Part shown: piece after piece, positions 53,849-57,495 of the stretch
Numbering within the stretch: position 1 is the first letter of the stretch
Layout of the letters: every line of letters starts with the position of its first letter
Assembly: GCA_023269585.1 (NCBI GenBank)
Contig: JAHFTC010000010.1
Location: forward strand, 1 to 57,495
Direction: 5' to 3'
Source: Opitutaceae bacterium
GTDB lineage: Bacteria > Verrucomicrobiota > Verrucomicrobiia > Opitutales > Opitutaceae
Length of the DNA stretch: 57,495 nucleotides
Position numbers and translations under genes: made by a program
Notes under the pieces: generated by a model
What the model saw: only the letters and a program-made list of their open reading frames with translations
Databases searched by the model: none
Told to the model about the DNA's origin: nothing

Positions 53849-54376
53849 TTACTTGCGCTCGGACCGCTCGCGCCGCTCGTACTTCTCGGCCTTCGGCGCC
53901 TCGACCTCGGTCGGGACGATCGGGTTCTCCGACACGACGTCGAAGGTCAGGGTGACCGTGACCTCGGCGTGGAGCTTGATCGAGGCCTCGTGTTTGCCGA
54001 GGGTCTTGACGGCTTCGCCGAGGTGGATGCGCTTCTTCTCGATCTCGACGCCGGCGGCTGCGAGCTTGCCGTGGAGGTCGTTGGCGGTGACAGAGCCGAA
54101 GAGGCGGCCGCCCTCACCGGTCTTCACGGCGATGGCGATGTTGACCTTCTCGATCTGCGCGGCGACGGCCTTCGCGCCGTCGAGCTCATGCGCCTCGCGG
54201 TTGGCGCGGCGCTGCTTGAGCACCTCGACCTGTTTGCGGTTGGCGGCGGTGATGGCGACGCCGATCTTCTGCGGGAGCAGGAAGTTGCGGGCGTAGCCGT
54301 TGCGAACCTTCACTTGGTCGCCTTCGGCGCCCAGGCCCTCGACGGGCTTGATCAGGAGAATCTCGGTATGGGACAT
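53849..54376 (-). CDS. rplI: large-subunit ribosomal protein bL9
   Basis: 175 residues. The N-terminal rRNA-binding domain is canonical: ILLIKPVEGLGAEGDQVKVR followed by NGYARNFLLP. A helix connects to the C-terminal domain (VNIAIAVKTGEGGRLFGSVT). A ~25-residue charged tail (APKAEKYERRERSERK) extends beyond most bL9 proteins. It follows ssb by 49 bp. The usual neighbour rpsR is absent between them. Confidence 0.95.
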   Translation of the reverse strand: MSHTEILLIKPVEGLGAEGDQVKVRNGYARNFLLPQKIGVAITAANRKQVEVLKQRRANREAHELDGAKAVAAQIEKVNIAIAVKTGEGGRLFGSVTANDLHGKLAAAGVEIEKKRIHLGEAVKTLGKHEASIKLHAEVTVTLTFDVVSENPIVPTEVEAPKAEKYERRERSERK

Positions 54377-54425
54377 GGCAGTCGTATTGAGTTAAAGGAT
54401 TGGAAAGTGGCAGGCAGGGTCGCGA

Positions 54426-54911
54426 TCAGAACGGGACGTCGTCCTCGAGGCCGGGGGCCGACTCGGGCGCGGGGGCCGGGCGGCCGGTGCTGCGCGGCGG
54501 AGGGGCGCTGTGGCGGGGTTCCTCGGAGGGCTCGCCGCCCATCTCGCCGCCTGGGGCGGCACCACCGCCGCCACCGGGGCCGCGGGAGAGGAACTGGACG
54601 TTGTCGAGCACGACCTTGAGCTTGCTGCGCTTCTGGCCGGAGGTCTTGTCCTCCCATGAGTCCAGGCGCAGGCGGCCCTCGACCATGCAGGGGCTGCCCT
54701 TGGTGAGATACTTCGAGACGAGTTCGCCCTGTTTGCCCCAGGCTTCGATGTCGACAAAGGTCGTCTCGTCGCGGGCTGCGCCGCTCTCGTCGCGGTACTG
54801 GCGGTTGACGGCCAGACCGAACGAGCAGATCGCGGTGCCCTTCGGCGTCACGCGCAACTCGGGGTCACGGGTGAGGTTGCCGATGAGGAAGACTTTGTTG
54901 AGGTAGGCCAT
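54426..54911 (-). CDS. ssb: single-stranded DNA-binding protein
   Basis: 161 residues: an OB-fold (~1-110) starting MAYLNKVFLIGNLTRDPELR, a Gly/Pro-rich linker, and the acidic tail EDDVPF that recruits repair and replication proteins. It forms tetramers on single-stranded DNA. It sits 18 bp after rpsF, the standard bacterial arrangement. Confidence 0.95.
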   Translation of the reverse strand: MAYLNKVFLIGNLTRDPELRVTPKGTAICSFGLAVNRQYRDESGAARDETTFVDIEAWGKQGELVSKYLTKGSPCMVEGRLRLDSWEDKTSGQKRSKLKVVLDNVQFLSRGPGGGGGAAPGGEMGGEPSEEPRHSAPPPRSTGRPAPAPESAPGLEDDVPF

Positions 54912-54929
54912 GGGGCGGGAGGGGCGTAC

Positions 54930-55226
54930 TCAGACCTTCTCGAACATGGCCCGATACACAATCTGATTGAGGCGGAGGCGCTCGTGGAGGTGCTTCGGGC
55001 CGTCGACCGGCGCGAGGAACTCCATCTGCACGTAGGGGGCGTTGACGAACTTCGGGTCGGTCGCGCGGGTGAGGTCGCGCTGGCCGAGGTTTTCCACGGC
55101 CACCACTTCGCCGTGAATGGCGGTGATGTCCTGCTTCACCTTCTCCAACAGCTGGTCGAGGGTCTCCTCGCGACCGCGGGTGTCGATGATGAACGTGGCC
55201 TTATACTTGCGCTTGGTCTGTGTCAT
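54930..55226 (-). CDS. rpsF: small-subunit ribosomal protein bS6
   Basis: 98 residues with the bS6 ferredoxin-like fold: YKATFIIDTRGREETLDQLL, GEVVAVENLGQRDLTRA and a C-terminal LRLNQIVYRAMFEKV. The start lies inside the last 26 bases of pth, so the two are translated from one transcript. In E. coli bS6 pairs with bS18, whose gene is not in this cluster. Confidence 0.93.
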   Translation of the reverse strand: MTQTKRKYKATFIIDTRGREETLDQLLEKVKQDITAIHGEVVAVENLGQRDLTRATDPKFVNAPYVQMEFLAPVDGPKHLHERLRLNQIVYRAMFEKV

Positions 55227-55812
55227 TTGCGGAGGAAATGCGGCGGTTGAGCTGATTCATGGCGGACTCCAGTCCGCGCGTGGCGAGGAGTTCGAGTCCG
55301 TTGATGTAGTTGGAAATCTGTTGGTCGATGATCTGCTGGTCGGCCGGGGGGAAGCGGCCGAGCACAAAGTCCTTCAAGTCGATCTGAGCGGGGGTCCGGG
55401 GGCCGATGCCGATCCGGAAGCGGATGAAGCCCTCGCCGACGTGGTCGATGAGGCTCTGCACCCCGTTGTGGCCGCCGGCGCTGCCGTTGACGGAGAGCTT
55501 CAGCCGGCCCACCGGCAGCGTGAGATCGTCGTAGACGACCGCGAGCTTGGTCGGCGGGTGGCGGAAGTAGTCGCAGGTCCGGCGCAGGGACGAGCCGCTC
55601 TCGTTCACATAGGTGAGCGGCTTGACCAGCAGCACCGGCGGTCGCGCGGGGAGCTCCCAGCGCGCGACCATCGCGGAGGCGTTGCGATCGCGCGACCAGG
55701 AGAGGCCGGCGCGGGCCGCGAGCGCGTCGAGCACGACCCAACCGAGGTTGTGGCGCGTGCCCGCGTACTCCTCGCCGGGGTTGCCCAGACCGGCGAGAAC
55801 AGCAATCGACAT
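55201..55812 (-). CDS. pth: peptidyl-tRNA hydrolase
   Basis: 203 residues. Active-site residues match E. coli Pth: Asn11 in GLGNPG, His21 in TRHNLGW, Asp95 in VVYDDLTLP and Asn116 in GGHNGVQS. It releases tRNA from stalled peptidyl-tRNA. It overlaps rpsF by 26 bp at its 3' end and follows rplY after a hairpin-containing 60-bp gap. Confidence 0.95.
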   Translation of the reverse strand: MSIAVLAGLGNPGEEYAGTRHNLGWVVLDALAARAGLSWSRDRNASAMVARWELPARPPVLLVKPLTYVNESGSSLRRTCDYFRHPPTKLAVVYDDLTLPVGRLKLSVNGSAGGHNGVQSLIDHVGEGFIRFRIGIGPRTPAQIDLKDFVLGRFPPADQQIIDQQISNYINGLELLATRGLESAMNQLNRRISSANDTDQAQV

Positions 55813-55817
55813 GACTC

Positions 55818-55856
55818 AAAGAACAAGCGCGGCGCCGCCGGATGAGCGGCGGCGCC
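55818..55856 (-). terminator. hairpin between rplY and pth, possible partial terminator
   Basis: Perfect 9-bp stem GGCGCCGCC / GGCGGCGCC with an 8-nt loop, followed on the minus strand by a weak T-rich stretch (TTGTTCTTTG). It ends six bases before the pth ATG and may attenuate or process the transcript. Confidence 0.5.
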
Positions 55857-55872
55857 ACGCGCAGGGAAAACG

Positions 55873-56637
55873 TTACTTCTTGGCGGGAGCCTTCGCAGCC
55901 GGAGCGGTGGCGGGCTTGGCACCGGCGGCCGGCTTCGCACCAGCGGCAGGAGCGGCACCGGCGGCGGGAGCAGCACCAGCGGCGGGAGCGGCACCGGCAG
56001 CGGGCGCAGCGCCAGCGGCGGGAGCGGCAGCACCCTCGGCGGTGGCGGCACCGGCGGCGGGAGTGACTTCCTCCTCGGCGGCGGGAGCGACGCAGGCCAC
56101 GACGGGCTGCTTCGGGTTGTCGAGGAACTCGACGCCCGCGAGCTTCGTCATCTCGGAGACGTGGATCGAACCACCGACCTTGAGAGTCTCGACGTTGACG
56201 TCGATGAACTCCGGCAGATCCTTCGGCAAGCAGCGCAGGCGCAGCGTGTGCGTGGAAACATCAAGAATGCCACCCTCGTTCTTCACACCGTCGGCTTCGC
56301 CGAGGATGCGGACGCGGACATTGATCTCCATCGTCTCATTGGCCGCGACTTCGTGGAGGTCGAGGTGGAGGTATTCGTCGGTCAGCGGATCCTTTTGGAT
56401 TTCCTGGATGAACGAAATGGCGTCGCGACCATCCGGGCGCTTGAACTCGATAAGGGAGGCGGAACCGCCGATGGCCTTCAGGAGGCGGCGAAATTCCGGC
56501 TCTTCGACGGCCAGCTGCACCGGCTCGGTGTGCTTTCCGTAGAGGATGGCGGGGATCTTCCCGCTCGAACGCAGACGGCGCGAGGCACTGCGACCTTTGC
56601 CCTCGCGGGCGATGACGTTGAGCTTAAGCTGCTTCAT
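55873..56637 (-). CDS. rplY: large-subunit ribosomal protein bL25 (CTC/TL5 type) with repetitive tail
   Basis: 254 residues. The N-terminal 5S rRNA-binding domain (LKLNVIAREGKGRSASRRLR, GKIPAILYGKHTE) and the TL5 beta domain (to ~185) are standard. The C-terminal ~65 residues consist of APAAGA-type hexamer repeats (six or more) ending in a lysine-rich KAPAKK. The repeats are also near-identical in DNA, so they are prone to length change. First gene of the rplY-pth-rpsF-ssb-rplI cluster; rplY-pth is a common pairing. Confidence 0.95.
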   Translation of the reverse strand: MKQLKLNVIAREGKGRSASRRLRSSGKIPAILYGKHTEPVQLAVEEPEFRRLLKAIGGSASLIEFKRPDGRDAISFIQEIQKDPLTDEYLHLDLHEVAANETMEINVRVRILGEADGVKNEGGILDVSTHTLRLRCLPKDLPEFIDVNVETLKVGGSIHVSEMTKLAGVEFLDNPKQPVVACVAPAAEEEVTPAAGAATAEGAAAPAAGAAPAAGAAPAAGAAPAAGAAPAAGAKPAAGAKPATAPAAKAPAKK

Positions 56638-56703
56638 GGAAAAACGGGTTTTGGTGGTCTGTATCCCCCAGAAGAGGGGCAGGCCGATGGTGAAAAGGGC
56701 CGG

Positions 56704-56731
56704 ACGCTAGTAGGCGGATTTCCGAAATCAA
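56704..56731 (-). promoter_or_regulatory. possible promoter of rplY
   Basis: Minus strand: TTGATT, 16-bp spacer, TAGCGT, 67 bp upstream of the rplY ATG. Only a partial match to the sigma-70 consensus. Confidence 0.3.
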
Positions 56732-56781
56732 CCAAAACTTTCTCCGGCACGGTGTTTTGGCGGTCGGCCCGCGTGGGATTG

Positions 56782-56811
56782 TATGAAACAGGCCGATCGA
56801 AACGACCGGCC
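56782..56811 (-). terminator. probable terminator of the ROK gene
   Basis: A 9-bp stem with one G-T pair (GGCCGGTCG / CGATCGGCC on the minus strand) around TTT, followed by a short T-rich stretch; 29 bp after the ROK stop. Confidence 0.6.
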
Positions 56812-56840
56812 CGCGGCGGACTCCGACGCGCCCGAACGTC

Positions 56841-57495
56841 TCAGCGGCTCTCCTGTTTGGCGGTGTAGAGCGCGACGAGCGCGGCGCCGATCGCCTGCGA
56901 GAGCTCACCGAGCGTGGCGGCCACGATCCGCATCGAGGCGCGCTGCGCCGGGAAAAGATACGGCAGGGCCGACTCGCGCACGATCCGCAGGTAGCGCTCG
57001 CGAAATTCCGGCGTGGTCGACTCCGGATCCATCAGGCCACCGCCGATCACGACGTACTTCGTGTCGAGCGCCATGGTCAGGTTGGCCACGTGCAAGCCCA
57101 TCGCCTTGGCCTGGAAATCGAAGATCTCGAGCGCGAGCGCGTCGCCCTTCTGCGCGCGACCGCGCAACGAGAGCACCTTTTCCTTCGGCGTGCCCGTGGC
57201 GGTGGCCAGCTCGTGCTGCGGGTATTTCTTCAGCATGTCCTCGAGCAGGTGCGGCAGGCCCGAGATGGTCGTGTACGCCTCGACACAACCCCAGGTGCGG
57301 CCACAGCCGCAGGGATACGCGCGCACGCCACCGAGGAGGTGCAACGGCGCGGGCATGTGCGCCCCCTCCATGCCCGCGAGGGTGTCGCCATCGAGCGGCA
57401 AGCCGTCCTGGCCCACGTAGGCGCAACCGAGACCCGAACCGGGCGCGAGCATGAGCACCGACGCCTTCTCGTCCCCGCGCACGCGCTGGGCTTCG
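56841..57495 (-). CDS. ROK-family sugar kinase, C-terminal part (cut by window edge)
   Basis: The last ~217 codons of a ROK protein; the frame is still open at the right edge. Visible are the phosphate-binding stretch LMLAPGSGLGCAYV and the zinc-binding CGCGRTWGCVEAY, in which the cysteine cluster CxCGxxxGCxE is typical of ROK kinases. No helix-turn-helix can be judged because the N-terminus is missing. It is likely a glucokinase- or N-acetyl-sugar-kinase-type enzyme. It lies upstream of rplY on the same strand, separated by a terminator. Confidence 0.85.
   Translation of the reverse strand, partial: EAQRVRGDEKASVLMLAPGSGLGCAYVGQDGLPLDGDTLAGMEGAHMPAPLHLLGGVRAYPCGCGRTWGCVEAYTTISGLPHLLEDMLKKYPQHELATATGTPKEKVLSLRGRAQKGDALALEIFDFQAKAMGLHVANLTMALDTKYVVIGGGLMDPESTTPEFRERYLRIVRESALPYLFPAQRASMRIVAATLGELSQAIGAALVALYTAKQESR

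Overview
The window is GC-rich, densely coding DNA that looks like a chromosome segment of a verrucomicrobial bacterium, most likely an Opitutaceae relative. This is inferred from gene content: an Akkermansia-type (Amuc_1098-1101-like) pilus cluster, an Mrp operon with fused mrpAB, alanine/proline-tailed bL25, a lysine-rich histone-H1-like peptide, and many sensor kinases with verrucomicrobial architecture. No rRNA, tRNA, CRISPR array, phage or intact insertion sequence was found.

Layout. 1-4 kb: folC (cut by the window edge), accD, comF and an acyl-CoA synthetase. 4-15 kb: a giant multi-PAS hybrid kinase, a glycine-rich RRM protein, folE2, a beta-propeller hybrid kinase and a LuxR-type regulator. 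15-18 kb: a ketosynthase/acyl-carrier-protein pair and divergent galE. 18-25 kb: a DUF3592 gene with an in-frame stop, a HEAT-repeat membrane protein, an AmpG-like MFS carrier, an exported FKBP isomerase and a receiver-first kinase. 25-30 kb: an ABC transporter of the PhnDCE class, a DUF2064 protein, a DUF2007 protein, an adenosine deaminase and a 28-residue histone-like peptide missed by usual length cut-offs. 30-33 kb: a small membrane protein, an M29 aminopeptidase gene with an in-frame amber codon, and a 5'-3' exonuclease. 33-38.5 kb: the pilus operon (PilM/N-like, Amuc_1100-like, secretin). 39-42 kb: leuS. 42-48 kb: an accessory, repeat-rich stretch with a second HEAT-repeat paralogue, gene remnants, a toxin-antitoxin pair, a UPF0158 protein and a GT-C-like membrane protein. 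48-54 kb: mrp(AB)CDEFG. 54-57.5 kb: rplY, pth, rpsF, ssb, rplI, then a ROK kinase cut by the right edge.

The most unusual material is non-coding. Between 33 and 48 kb there are at least seven hairpins headed by GTAG, the hallmark of REP elements, and a larger structured repeat in two copies whose stem shows compensatory changes. Upstream of leuS lie three copies of a ~45-bp inverted repeat with a conserved core. Downstream of galE lies an inverted pair of 38-bp nested palindromes. A 27-bp near-perfect palindrome at 33.1 kb looks like an operator. Protein-level oddities are an AccD in which all four zinc-ribbon cysteines are replaced, a PilM-PilN-type fusion, and two paralogous HEAT proteins sharing an unfamiliar C-terminal domain. 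All calls come from reading the sequence; no database search was run.
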